Positions 25,407-36,247 of a stretch of 64,000 bases of DNA are shown here, in pieces (the first letter of the stretch is position 1; each line of letters starts with the position of its first letter). This DNA comes from Pardosa pseudoannulata (lineage: Eukaryota > Arthropoda > Arachnida > Araneae > Lycosidae). The notes under the pieces were generated by a model. That model made no database searches, had not been told where the DNA came from, and saw nothing but the letters and a program-made list of their open reading frames with translations. The DNA is taken from positions 61,294,377-61,358,376 of the forward strand of contig CM063501.1 of NCBI GenBank assembly GCA_032207245.1. Reading direction: 5' to 3'. A program made the position numbers and the translations under genes.

Positions 25407-25727
25407 CCCACTGAACGGACGCGTCGACGGGGGTTCAACAGCAAATTCTTGTTCGAAAACGGACCTGTCGACCCCTTCTCGATCGCACTCGTATAACTCG
25501 TATCGCATACTTTTGAGGACAAAAAAATATTGCAAAGCGATAATAAATGAAAGAAACTAATTTTGAGTAACGGAACTCCTTTACCTTGCAGGGAAAATAA
25601 TTTAAAAGTATCCTGACAACTTTTAAACCGGCAACTCTAGTATGGTACGGTAAGTTTCGTCTGGAATTTACGAAAAGGGTGACTGTTTTGAAAGGGAAAA
25701 AGGTGGGGAGGGTGGCCGGTGGATGGG
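25407..25727. mobile_element. piggyBac-like nonautonomous element, CG-rich, flanked by TTAA
   Basis: TTAA at 25403-25406 and 25728-25731 brackets 321 bp. The left end is CCCACTGAACGGACGCG and the right end, read inward, is CCCATCCACCGGCCACC, an imperfect inverted pair starting CCCA. The interior has GTCGAC and CG-rich stretches (GACGCGTCGACGGGGG, ACGGACCTGTCGACCCC), unlike the AT-rich flanks. No transposase is seen. Confidence 0.6.
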
Positions 25728-26349
25728 TTAAATCAGATGAAAAAGTGAGGCATTCGCCTGGGACAACTGGAAACTGTGATAAGTGGACAGAAAATTAGCA
25801 ATTATTTCAGAATTAGCTTTGAGAGATTGTTAAAAGAATTTTAAGTTGCAGACACTCCTTTAGATAAGATATTTTTTGGCTGGGAAAATATATATGAAAG
25901 AATTGAGAAGGGGAAAATGAGAACTTTAGAGTGATATTTTAAAAAGTGTAATAATTTTGATGTATTATACACAAACACACATATATATTTAGTAATATCA
26001 GCGAATGTTGTAATTAATGGGTTATTTCAATTCCAGTACATTGTCACCTCTAATCTGTCACACCACTTGAATCATTCTATGTTAGTGCTTTGTGATGTAT
26101 GTGGAAAACTATATTAATAGCTGCATACATGGATGAAATATAATTATTAACTAACAATTACTTTTGAGCAAAAAGAGGTGAAGATTCATTCAGCTTATGA
26201 TAACTGATCAAGTCAAAGTTTCAGCAACAGGGAACATGGCAACCAAGTATATTTCATTATATTTCTATCAATAATATTGTTCATAAAAGAAATTTGAAAG
26301 ATACTTTCTTCTTCTTATGCGATTACCTACCTTTTTTTGTTATTATTAA

Positions 26350-26846
26350 CCCTTTTAAGGACAATGGTTTCGCAGCAAATCCACCTGTTAATACTTTTCA
26401 CATATTTAAACACGCATCTTTTTGTTTTTGACACTTTAAACTATAAATAGATCATATCACTACAATTAATTTATTTCTTTTTGAAATATACTTTTTTAAA
26501 ATTTGCTTTACATGGAAGAATAAAGAGTTGGATGTTCTTCATGATCCCATATGAAAATACTTACCCAAAACAATACTTATAATTTGTTTAGCTATTTATT
26601 AATTACATTATTTTAAGAGTAATTACTCATTGCTTTCCTAATTTAATTAAAGTTTTAAGAAAGAAGTATTTTTATGCTATGAGGGTAGGGTTTCATAGTT
26701 AAATCCTCCTTCCTAAATCTCCCCCCCCCCTTACAGTAATGTAAAAATATTTTTTTATATATTTTAAATTTATAAAGTTCATGGATAAAATTTATAACTT
26801 AATTGCATTAAATACCAAAGAATTTATAATCGTGATCTTCAAAAGG
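26350..26846. mobile_element. piggyBac-like nonautonomous element, inverted relative of the 9058 element
   Basis: TTAA at 26346-26349 and 26847-26850 brackets 497 bp. Its left end (CCCTTTTAAGGACAATGG, then TTTCGCAGCAAATCCACCTG) matches the right end of the 9058-9583 element read in reverse complement. Its right end, read inward CCTTTTGAAGATCACG, matches that element's left end. A C-run near 26720 corresponds to the G-run there. No coding capacity. Confidence 0.75.
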
Positions 26847-26850
26847 TTAA

Positions 26851-29700
26851 ACCAAGAACCAAAAAGGATATTATTTACACCTATACACTTAAAAATTTTT
26901 AAAGTAAAAAAGATGACAAAAGACATTTATAATCCTTAAACTAACCCTTTGATCTATATTGTTTTTCCAAGAAAATTAATAATTTTACTAGTATATTATT
27001 AAATACCTGATCCTTATAAAAGTTGAATTACCCATCATAACAATATAGAGACTTGCCAGCAAGATACATCGAATGCTGACAACGTATTAAGGAAAACCAA
27101 ACAATAATGTATTTCTTTTCACACAAGAAATACATTCTCACTTTTCTCTGCAGAAAGTAGAGAAAGGGAAAATCCAGAAAATGTATAATATACTTGCAGT
27201 GGATTTAAAAGCACACACTACCCAGACTGCAACCTAGATGGCCCATGAAGTAGTTTAGAATATAGTTAACCTTAACTCTCAACAAATCATAGTTAATACA
27301 AAATTAAATCTAGTGTACTTCATTTTTTAATTGACAAATAATACTTGAAGAGGTGGGGGTAGGGAAGTAAAAATAATAAAAAAAGGGAGGGAAACACAAA
27401 GAGGCACAATGATGAGAAAAGGGAATTTCTACACTTACTAACTAATGTAAAAAATATGAAGTTAATGAATATAAAGTCAACATGGCATGCAATATCTGTG
27501 AAAATTTGTATAAGCCATGCGTGTAAAGTGTTTTCAAAAGAAAATATGTAAGGAACAGAGATAATGTTTACTTATTCTGTTCATGAAACATATTGGGAAA
27601 AAAAGAGAGCTATGATTTTGTTTCCCAATGAAAAAAATATATTTTAAAACATTTCAATAGAAACAAATATTTTTTTAAAGTAATGCTTTGCAAGACTAAA
27701 ATAACTCCTTGTCATTCTGGGAATTAAAAGATTTTTCTCTATTTAAGTGTCAATAACCAGTGTTGAGTTCATAGAACAACTTGCTTTTGTGTTTAATTCC
27801 TTACATCTCTAATTTTTATTACAGCATACCTTTGATTTTACAATGCTGATTTTTAAAATTATCAATGTATATTTTTATCTCCAAGTTCAATATTTGTACA
27901 TTTAGAAAACAATGCAATATTTGTTCAATAACAGTTCATTATTTAAATGTGCATTTTTAAAATTTAGTGAGATTTTGACTACCATGTATAAAAAAATCTT
28001 TATAAAAAATAAAAACAATCTTTTACAATATATATTTTTAAGTAGGCTTTTATCTAGAGTTTATACACATGTAAAAAGAGTCAATAAGGTTTTGTTATTT
28101 AATCAGGAAATTGTAATAAATTATTTTAAATTTAATATGACCAGTTAAAAAATATGAAAAAGTTATTATATGAAATGTATTTACTGTGTATTATACGAAA
28201 ATAATAAAAAATTTAAAAACTATAAAGAATCAAGACTATTAATTTTTTTAGCATTTTAGACAGTAATACACTTTATACAGACAGTAAAACTGCAATTGTA
28301 TAATTTTGGAATAAATATTATTTCAAATAACAGCTTAGAAAATTTTAACTTTAGTATAGTAGTAGTAATTCATACACAAAAACTCAGCAATATACAAATA
28401 TAACAGCAATGTTTAAAGTTAAGTTAAATATAATAAAATCTAACAATGTATATCTTTGTATTAGTTTTAAGAGGATAAATTATTTTAACTAGTATATAAA
28501 TTTATTAATTACATGAATGATTTTGTTGGTAGTTTTAAATACTAATCATTTTAGTTTTAGGCACAAAAATATATGTACTATGAGATGATTTGAAAATAAA
28601 GGTATAATTCAGAGCTTTAAACATCAGATAGTCTTCAGTTTCATTTTTAATAGTGTTTATTTTGAAGAAAGGTTACTACTTCAAAACAAAAACTTTTTAC
28701 TGTTTAAGCATTAAACAGTTGTTACACTTTTGCATATTATCATTGTTTACAATTTTTGAAAAGTACTTATAGTTTAATATTTTTGTAGTATGAATACCTT
28801 GGAAGAAAACCTTTAATACTAAAAAAAATTGTATTGTTTTTAAAACTGTGTTGGAAAGTAAGCTAAAAGAAAAAAAAACATTGTAAGTTTCAATTATATA
28901 TTTTAAAATAGATATTTAAAATATATATTTTTTTATTGTATTCATTTATAAAGGGAAAAGTATGCAAGTAATTTTCTCCCTTACGCATCAAATATGTATG
29001 GTTCAACTCAATACATTTACCCCAGAATATAATTTCGTATACTTGTTAAATTAAAAATGTATGATTATGTATGATGTAAAAAAATGTTGAAAATATAGTT
29101 AATATTTCTTTATTCTTTGTTAGATAATTAAAAAAAAAAACCAAAAAACTTGACACATTATTGATGTTTACATTATTGATTTTCACGTATAAATGAAACA
29201 AATTCTCGTGGGATTGTTGTGCTTAATAGTTTAGAGCCAGTTTCTTGATGTTTGGTTCAATATTTTTAGTGATATGAAGACAAGTTTACTTTTTGCCAAA
29301 TAAGCAATGAAAGTAAATCAAAAATTGTGAAATAAACATACAAAACCAACAAATAAAAGCAGATCAAATGAAACATGTATAATGAAAGGATGCACAATGT
29401 ATAAACTGTAATTAATAGGGGTAAAAGGAATTCTCATATACTGGCACAATTAAAATATAAAAATTTCATACACTGAAATTTGAAAATTTTGGCACCAATA
29501 AACACTCAAATAATGCATTGACAACACTCAAGGGAATGCTGTTGAGAGAATTAATTTTTCAGAATGTCTGCTTTATATGCATGGAAACATAGGAGATAAA
29601 ATTTGTTAATTAAGGTCATCTTTCATAATTTCTTTTTATTACTAGTACAAATGGTGTAAACTGAATAATGAATTTAATTATTTTATTTGGGAGTTTTATA
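26851..29700. other. Intergenic AT-rich DNA without recognisable features
   Basis: About 2.8 kb with no convincing ORF, terminal repeat or conserved motif on either strand. The longest open frames are low-complexity Lys/Asn/Ile/Phe translations of AT-rich DNA. Confidence 0.6.
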
Positions 29701-29759
29701 ATTGATTTTGTATGTCCAAACATATTCATATCATCCTGTACTCCCAAATTTTGATCACT

Positions 29760-30012
29760 GCTCCCTAGTTGACTAAAAGAAGTTCACTGCCTCTAGCACC
29801 CTCTCATTGCCCCTGGGAGGCAGTACTGCCCCTGTTAAGAACCACTAGTTTAAAATGTCTTCCATAACAATCCAGACTACAGGAAGATCTTTTACTCATA
29901 TGCCTTTTCTCTAGGAGCCTAGCAATACCCATTCTATCATACCTAAGAGCCCAACAATGATGGGATGGGTAAAGTGTTGCCTTTTGGTTACCATTGCCAA
30001 CCAAACCAAACT
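29760..30012 (-). repeat. Possible hAT-derived or SINE-like repeat fragment
   Basis: Read on the minus strand, one end is AGTGGTTCTTAACAGGGGCA, like a common hAT terminus. The other side starts GGTTTGGTTTGGTTGGCAA, like the reverse of a SINE A/C-rich tail. No target duplication is found, so the two halves may be different elements. A 66-residue minus ORF here is unlikely to be a gene. Confidence 0.35.
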
Positions 30013-30459
30013 AAGTAACTCTTCTTGTTTGAATTTCTACTGCTGGATGCGTTGATCATCAAATTTAAATTCTCTAGCTATAACTTGATTTCTAATTTAT
30101 CGCTTTCTTCACCTTCAAAAACTTAGAAGGAAGTGCATATCTTCTTTTCCAAGTAGGAGCCAAAATAATTATAGTTCACCTTATTATATAATAAATTATA
30201 TCTAGTTTGATAACAGGAAAAATAAATTTCTTTCTGAACATTGCCCCAGAAGATGTGCTACAGATCTTAAATTTCAACTTTTAAAGACATGTAAACTGCA
30301 GCTGATCTACCCAAAATTAAAGCCAACAATAATTTGGCAATTAATATAAAATCATAATAGTTATTTTACCTTATGGTTAGTGATTCTATAAAAAATGTAT
30401 AACAAAACAGAAATTTTGAAATTTGAAAGTTAATCCATACTTTTAAAATTATAAAAACA

Positions 30460-30990
30460 CCTAAGGTGAACAAAAATATGGAAACACCTGAAAGGTATGT
30501 AACGTGGACTTATATGACCTTGAACTGCCTCTGCCAGACAGAACTGCATGTAAAGTGGATTAATATAGTTCTTCACAATCTACAAAGAAAGTGTCTGCCA
30601 TTTTTTGCTTTCAAATGACTACGGAGGTAGTTAACACAGTAGAATACTTTCAACACTAACTACAACTTAACAATACTGAAATTGGGTAATTGTGGAGGTT
30701 AGAACAGAAACGAAACTTCACAATTATGTTAAGAAAACCAGTCCTGGATGATGTAAGCCATGCGAATAGGAACTTTGTTATAATGATAAAATTCCATCAC
30801 AAAAAGGTCCATAGCTTAATGGAGAGCAAAATTTCTATTATGCTAACCTGACCATTAAAAAATGGTCATATAATGTTTGAAAAATCTTTAGCTTAAACAA
30901 TAAATATGTCAGAATAACATGATATGGCTGCCTCTACTAAGCCAGAGACCCAAGTTTCACAGCAGGAAGCAAAAAACCTGTATTGGTTGG
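30460..30990. repeat. Possible remnant of a Tc1-like element
   Basis: GGTGAACAAAAATATGGAAA followed by CACCTG resembles Tc1-family terminal sequence. The following 500 bp are slightly GC-richer than the surroundings. No second terminus or transposase was found. Confidence 0.3.
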
Positions 30991-31872
30991 ATAAGAGACA
31001 GTGGTGGTACTTAATTTTACCATTCCTTCCTGCAATATGCCAGAGGGGATCCTCCTAAAAAATGTCTTTTTTGATAATTCACATCTAGCTTTTTTAAATT
31101 TAACAAATTGTAATTTATCTTTTAAAAAACATTATATTCAGAAAGCTGTTATACTTTAAACTCAAAGTTAGCGGAACACTTAGAAACATTAGGATTACTG
31201 CATTTTGTAAGAAAGACAATAAGTTTTATCTTAATTTCTTTTGGCTCTAAAAAAAATAATCTATTTTCTATCCCTTGTTGGGAGAGGGTGGGGTCTTCCC
31301 ATACCATCAGTGTAGAGAGGATGTTTTCCATAAGTAAATGTGATGAACTGTCAGAAGCTCCATAAAACCAGGCTTTACTATAAAAGTATGTTTATTTTTT
31401 TATTGATCCATGATGCAAGCTTAATGATTTTGACAACATAATACCCTTTTAGTAGCTTTTAAATATTATTACTTTTTTAGTTCTGCAATTGTAACATAAG
31501 CACATTACTCGATGAATGCTCTTTACTTTGAAGTTGTGAGGCTTGTCAGCATGGTATTAAACTCGGTAATCACTTTTAAAGCTGTGGTCTTTTTTTTTTT
31601 TTAATTGCATTTCTCACTCAAAATGAATTTGCAAGCCTTATAGGGGTAGGGTATACTTCTGTACTATCATACAAGTTCAAGAAAATTGGCCACATAGTAT
31701 TTCATAAGTTCTCACATTGCTTACTTTTAAATACACAGAATATTGTCTTAGAGATGAATTACACAGGTAGTTACATTATGCAACATACACAACACAAGAA
31801 CTTTGCTCTAGCAAATGTATGAATTAAAACATATTTTGCCATGTGTTTCGATTATTTTGTTAATTTCATAAG

Positions 31873-33331
31873 CAGGGTTGATAAAAATCACAATTAAAAA
31901 AAATAAATAAATAAATAAAAAAAAGTCAGATTTTTTTTTTTTATTTAAATAGGATTTTTGAAATTAAAATATATTTAAGTATAATATTTGATACAAGCAA
32001 ATTAAATTGTTTAAGTTAGATGTCTAAATCAATCAATTCTTTTTTTGCAATAAAAAATACATATAACTAAAATAAAAAAATATATATAATATATAAATCA
32101 GTAGAAAATAATTACTTGCAATATAGGGTTTTTTGCTTGTTTTAATTATCTATATCATAATTTAAATAAAGCATGCTTCATGTTAATTTATACAATTCAT
32201 TCCTCAGCCATAGAATTATTAGAAAGATGAGAGTAGACTAAGGGCTAAGTAATCACAATAATTTTTATTTTTTATGAAAATTTTACAACCAACTTTTTAT
32301 TTTGTGACAGTGATTAAATGTTAAATGATTTATTAAAATAAAAACAAGTTTAGCTGCTTTTTTGTTTCCAAGTCTGTTTCGAAGTTTATATTGCACTAAT
32401 CCATATGTTGAAAAAATCCTCGATAGAAGCAGTTGATGCCCTTGCAGTCAACAATTGATAAAGTGCCTGGTCCAAGCGACCAATTTTTCCATTCTTACTT
32501 GTGAAAAAATTACTTTTCCACCAATTGTGTGGGGAAATTTTATTAATCACTTCTTCATTAAAAAAGAATTCATAGAAAGGATCAGATTTTCCCTGGAATG
32601 ATATCAGGGGAGTACTTTTCATTTGCAAATGTAAAAGATTTTTTTCTTTCCAAATCGGTCAGATTTTTTCCACAAAAACGAGGATCTACTTGATAAGCTC
32701 GGAAATGGAAAGTTCCCAGTGCTGGCTGGTATTGCTTATTAAAAGCCGTTAAATTGGATTTATCCTTTTCTACATCTTTAAGTTTAATCTCCAAAGTTTT
32801 CCAAATATGTACAACTTCATAAATAGTACAAGTATTTTTTTAGAGTCTAAAGCTACAGCAATAGGTTCCAATTGTTTTAGATTTTCTGCATTTCTTTTCA
32901 GTCTAATATTAACTACTTTATTGTAAACAATACAATCAATTTTGTCCCTGTGCTCCTCACAAATTTTCGACAGAACAGACCAGTTTGTTATGTATTTGGT
33001 TAAACAATCTACCATTGTGGGGTTCTTTTCAAGGTTTGATAATAAAATTTTTACTGTGCCAGTAATTTTTTTTATACAAAAGATGAAAACAAAATTTGAC
33101 TGAGAGATAAAAAAAAGAGATATGGGAGAAGAAATAAATAGCAGGTAGGGTTTTATTTTAATAATACAAGGACAGGCAGCAGGGCGCAGCAGCCTCCTGA
33201 AACCATCTGGGAGCAACTCTAGGTTGTCAATATTTTCTTATTGTACTTATTACTAACAGCTTTCTTTTAAAAATTGATTTAAATGAATGATTTTTTTTAA
33301 TAAATCAACTGATTTAAATCGCTCAACCCTG
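31873..33331 (-). mobile_element. hAT element with perfect 8-bp target duplication
   Basis: A 1459-bp element is bounded by identical TTCATAAG at 31865-31872 and 33332-33339. The termini are CAGGGTTGATAAAAATCA on the left and, read inward from the right, CAGGGTTGAGCGATTTAAAT. Subterminal TGATTTAAAT-like repeats follow. A broken hAT transposase occupies the interior on the minus strand. At about 1.5 kb it is shorter than autonomous hAT elements (typically above 2.5 kb), so the N-terminal part of the transposase has been lost. Confidence 0.9.
32386..33090 (-). pseudogene. hAT transposase remnant (C-terminal part)
   Basis: Three overlapping minus-strand frames form one homology. The first is TKYITNWSVLSKICEEHRD through RLKRNAENLKQLEPIAVALD. 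The second contains a KQYQPALGTFHF segment. The last is INKISPHNWWKSNFF then YQLLTARASTASIEDFF. A late LLxxxASTAxxExxF motif is the hAT C-terminal dimerisation signature (normally ASTAxxERxFS). Frame changes near 32.6 and 32.8 kb disable it. It belongs to the surrounding hAT element, whose ends are intact. Confidence 0.75.
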
Positions 33332-33627
33332 TTCATAAGTATTGAAAAGCTGCAGAGAAAAATGTTTGCTAATAAAATATATATTTAACACATATTTACC
33401 ATATAATGTACTTCTAAATCATATATGAATAAATGAGATAAAAAATATATGATGAATTTTTGAGTTCCTCTGTATGTTGAAATCTAACTATAATTAAAAA
33501 CTTGGATTTGTCAAAAGGCCCCAATATACTGATACAGAAATGATAACAGATTATAATTATGGTCTTATAAACATGAATTATTTAACTCACACCAAGGAAA
33601 ATAACTGTTCAGTCCAATACCATTGTT

Positions 33628-34665
33628 TTAATTTTTGATTTTAAAAGATCTCTCAACAAATGTTTCTTTCAGGCTTTTAATATCATATTTCTTCACAAAG
33701 TCAATACATGCTTCTATCAAATACTGATCTTTATGTAGCAGCGATAAATCAAATATGTAAGGAACATTTTTTTTTGAAAGGTTGCTTTTTAATATTGATG
33801 AACAAATGTCTTTCAAGTTAAATACTCCAAATTCATCTGCAGCAATATACAACAGACAGATATGGTTAAAATTTAACAAATGAATATCTCCACAGTAAAT
33901 AAAATGTATTAAAGCTTCCATTACAGCAGCTGACTTATCCTGCATATCAAGGATATTATCTTGGCAAGACCTAAATAAAATAAACAATGCTTGTGATTCT
34001 GATGCTAAAATACACTTATGACAATTAATCATTTTGGAGTCCATTTGAAAGATCACATCTGAATATTTCTCAATATTAAGCATCAAACTTTTGAAATTAA
34101 ATATCACTGGTGAATTATGAACTTGATAATCAGATTTATCTGACACGCATTTATAAATCTGAAGAACACTAGTCACTCTAACATGTATATTTAATGCGTT
34201 ATTCACAAAACAACGACTTAAAAATTCTTTGGAAAGACAATAATCACAATTGATTTCTTTTAAGTTACTAGCATGTGCAGAAATTTTTTTATAGAACAGC
34301 ATACTTCCGTCCTCTCCTGGAATATAAACATCACCTTCAATGAACGTATTTTCTCGTAAATTCTTAAATTGTATGTCTAATGATACAAATGGTCCACTGA
34401 ATTCATTTTTTCCACTTGGATACAGTATTATTTTGCGGATAAAATTACAAGATTTGGGTGTTTTTTCTATGTATTCTCCGTGACGTACTTTTTTAATCAG
34501 TTCCGATTTGTAGAACAAGCATACTACGTGATCCTTCTTTAGACAGTATTCTTCATTCTGGACAATGACATTTGATTTCTTATTCAAATCATCCTGTCTA
34601 AAAGCATTTTGGAGTGCTTTCAGCATATTTAGTGATCTATTTGTTAACGGAGACACTATCGACAT
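33628..34665 (-). CDS. Intronless MATH/BTB (TDPOZ/SPOP-like) protein, 345 residues
   Basis: An intact single-exon ORF from ATG (34663-34665) to TAA (33628-33630). Residues about 60-175 form a MATH-like region, weakly conserved (GPFVSLDIQFKNL, GDVYIPGEDG). Residues about 196-298 are a BTB/POZ domain (YSDVIFQMDSKMINCHKCIL, then ASESQALF, ALIHFIYCGDIHLL and LLYIAADEFGVFNLKDIC). Residues 299-340 look like a BACK-type helix pair. Known of the family: SPOP-type proteins recruit substrates through MATH and bind cullin-3 through BTB for ubiquitin ligation, and TDPOZ paralogues are expanded in some arthropods. The MATH part is divergent, so substrate binding cannot be predicted. The lack of introns suggests a retrogene or a tandemly expanded family member. 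It has no frameshift or internal stop and is probably expressed. Confidence 0.85.
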   Translation of the reverse strand: MSIVSPLTNRSLNMLKALQNAFRQDDLNKKSNVIVQNEEYCLKKDHVVCLFYKSELIKKVRHGEYIEKTPKSCNFIRKIILYPSGKNEFSGPFVSLDIQFKNLRENTFIEGDVYIPGEDGSMLFYKKISAHASNLKEINCDYCLSKEFLSRCFVNNALNIHVRVTSVLQIYKCVSDKSDYQVHNSPVIFNFKSLMLNIEKYSDVIFQMDSKMINCHKCILASESQALFILFRSCQDNILDMQDKSAAVMEALIHFIYCGDIHLLNFNHICLLYIAADEFGVFNLKDICSSILKSNLSKKNVPYIFDLSLLHKDQYLIEACIDFVKKYDIKSLKETFVERSFKIKN

Positions 34666-35000
34666 ACTTGATTTGCGGTAAAAAACGATGAAAAAAGAAG
34701 TTGTACTAGAAGTAAATCTGTATATTTCAGAAATTGTTTGTTAATAATCAGATCTTAGAAAAACTTGATTTTTCAGTCACTTCCCAGGAAAAGTAGAGAT
34801 AAAATTTACGTAGCAAACACCACATTCTTATCGGTGGAGGACGGAACCGAAACTTTCGAAAATAGTAAATAAACGTAGTGTTGCCAAAATCGTAAAATAC
34901 AATTACTTTTTAGTTCTTAAAGAAGAATCGTACAGTGATCGAAAATTTCCGTTTGTGTTTTAACTTCTCTCTCGAATGTCATTCAGCAGAGAAGATAAAA
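34666..35000 (-). promoter_or_regulatory. Upstream region of the MATH/BTB gene
   Basis: The 300 bases before the ATG are less AT-rich than the flanks (for example GGTGGAGGACGGAACCG near 34837) and contain no ORF. No clear TATA box was identified at a sensible distance. It is listed only as the probable location of promoter and 5' UTR. Confidence 0.3.
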
Positions 35001-35299
35001 TAATAAAGTTTTATGATTTTGATAATACTGGTGAGGTCAGATACACCCTTATTATGGTTGTGGAAGTATTAACTCCTACAAAGCTTGATAACTTTGATCC
35101 ACTGTTGCTCCCATATTGATCATTATACTCATATGATTATGAATATCCCCTAAACAAATTGATGTTATTTTTTCTATATTCTACATTTTTCACATTTATC
35201 GTCAAACATTTTCGGTCCCTTTGCTTTTTCTTCAGCAGAATATTAGTTTTTTAATTTAAGAAGACAGGGAAATTGAGTTTTTGTGTTAATAAGAAGGCC

Positions 35300-35945
35300 A
35301 TGTGGATAGCAAGAAGATTTCGTTTTTCTTATGGAGTTAAAATTTTAACCTTAAATTTAGGACTAAGGGTCGATTCCACCAAAGTCGTTTAACGGCTAAC
35401 TATGATTAGCCACGATTAACCCCGGAGCCAACCAATGGAGGAACGCAATTCTCCGTTTAAACTGAGATTAATAGTGGATAGTGTTAAATGACTTTGGTGG
35501 TTACGGCCCTTAGATGATAATTTGAATTTCTGTTTGTATTATCTAAATCTGATACAGCTATAATAGGAGCTAATTTACTAAATAAATTTAAACTTTTAGT
35601 TGACATTCGTAATGAACGATTAATGGGATAACTAGGCCATCGGTTCGAAGTGATGTGACTACAGTGTTTTTTTATAATACTAATGGTAATCTGTATAAAA
35701 ATTTAAAATATTCTAATTTGTTACAACCTACCGATTTAACTAAACCTAATTTATCAGCATCTACATACGCAGGCATAATGAGGAGCATTATATTTCAATA
35801 GGAGAACAACCTGTTTGTGCAAAGGCTAGACAACTGGATTCCAAACGATTGAAAGCAGTAAAACAGAAATTTTTAACATGTGTTAGAAAGTAATATTATT
35901 CGTCCATCTAAATCTCAGTGACCAGTCCACTTCATATGGTGCTAT
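35300..35945 (+). pseudogene. Ty3/gypsy pol fossil, fragment A (protease end to start of reverse transcriptase)
   Basis: Broken plus-strand frames read YGVKILTLNLGLR (interrupted by the MITE at 35366-35510), then SDTAIIGANLLNKFKLLVDI and RNERLMG, typical of the end of a gypsy protease. About 200 bases on they read EQPVCAKARQLDSKRLKAVK and then SPLHMV in another frame, the linker into reverse transcriptase. Stops and frameshifts are numerous. The homology stops near 35945, exactly where fragment B would continue. This is a retrotransposon relic, not a working gene. Confidence 0.75.
35366..35510. mobile_element. 145-bp MITE with TA target duplication nested in the gypsy protease
   Basis: Bounded by TA at 35364-35365 and 35511-35512. 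The ends are inverted repeats: left AGGGTCGATTCCACCAAAGT and right (read inward) AGGGCCGTAACCACCAAAGT, continuing CGTTTAAC and CATTTAAC, so the TIR is about 28 bp. TA duplication points to the Tc1/mariner superfamily. It lies immediately after the protease residues LGLR, and gypsy homology resumes on the other side. Confidence 0.85.
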
Positions 35946-36177
35946 GGCACATGCCACAAAATTCTAGGCATGGACAGATATAGTTCTTTGGTTGTATATT
36001 AAACTTACATTTAAGTCCACTCTCACAAAACCTTATTCAAATGAATATTACTACTAATTCATGCTCATGGATGGATTTTCCATTCCAAATCCATAAATAT
36101 ATAACATTTTGGTCTAGAGATAGAGATGAAGCGTAAAGCTATTGCATACATAAATCTAATTTGAAAAACCTACAGCA

Positions 36178-36178
<1 letters not shown>

Positions 36179-36243
<65 letters not shown>
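36179..36243. repeat. (TA)n microsatellite
   Basis: About 32 TA units. Confidence 0.95.
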
Positions 36244-36247
<4 letters not shown>

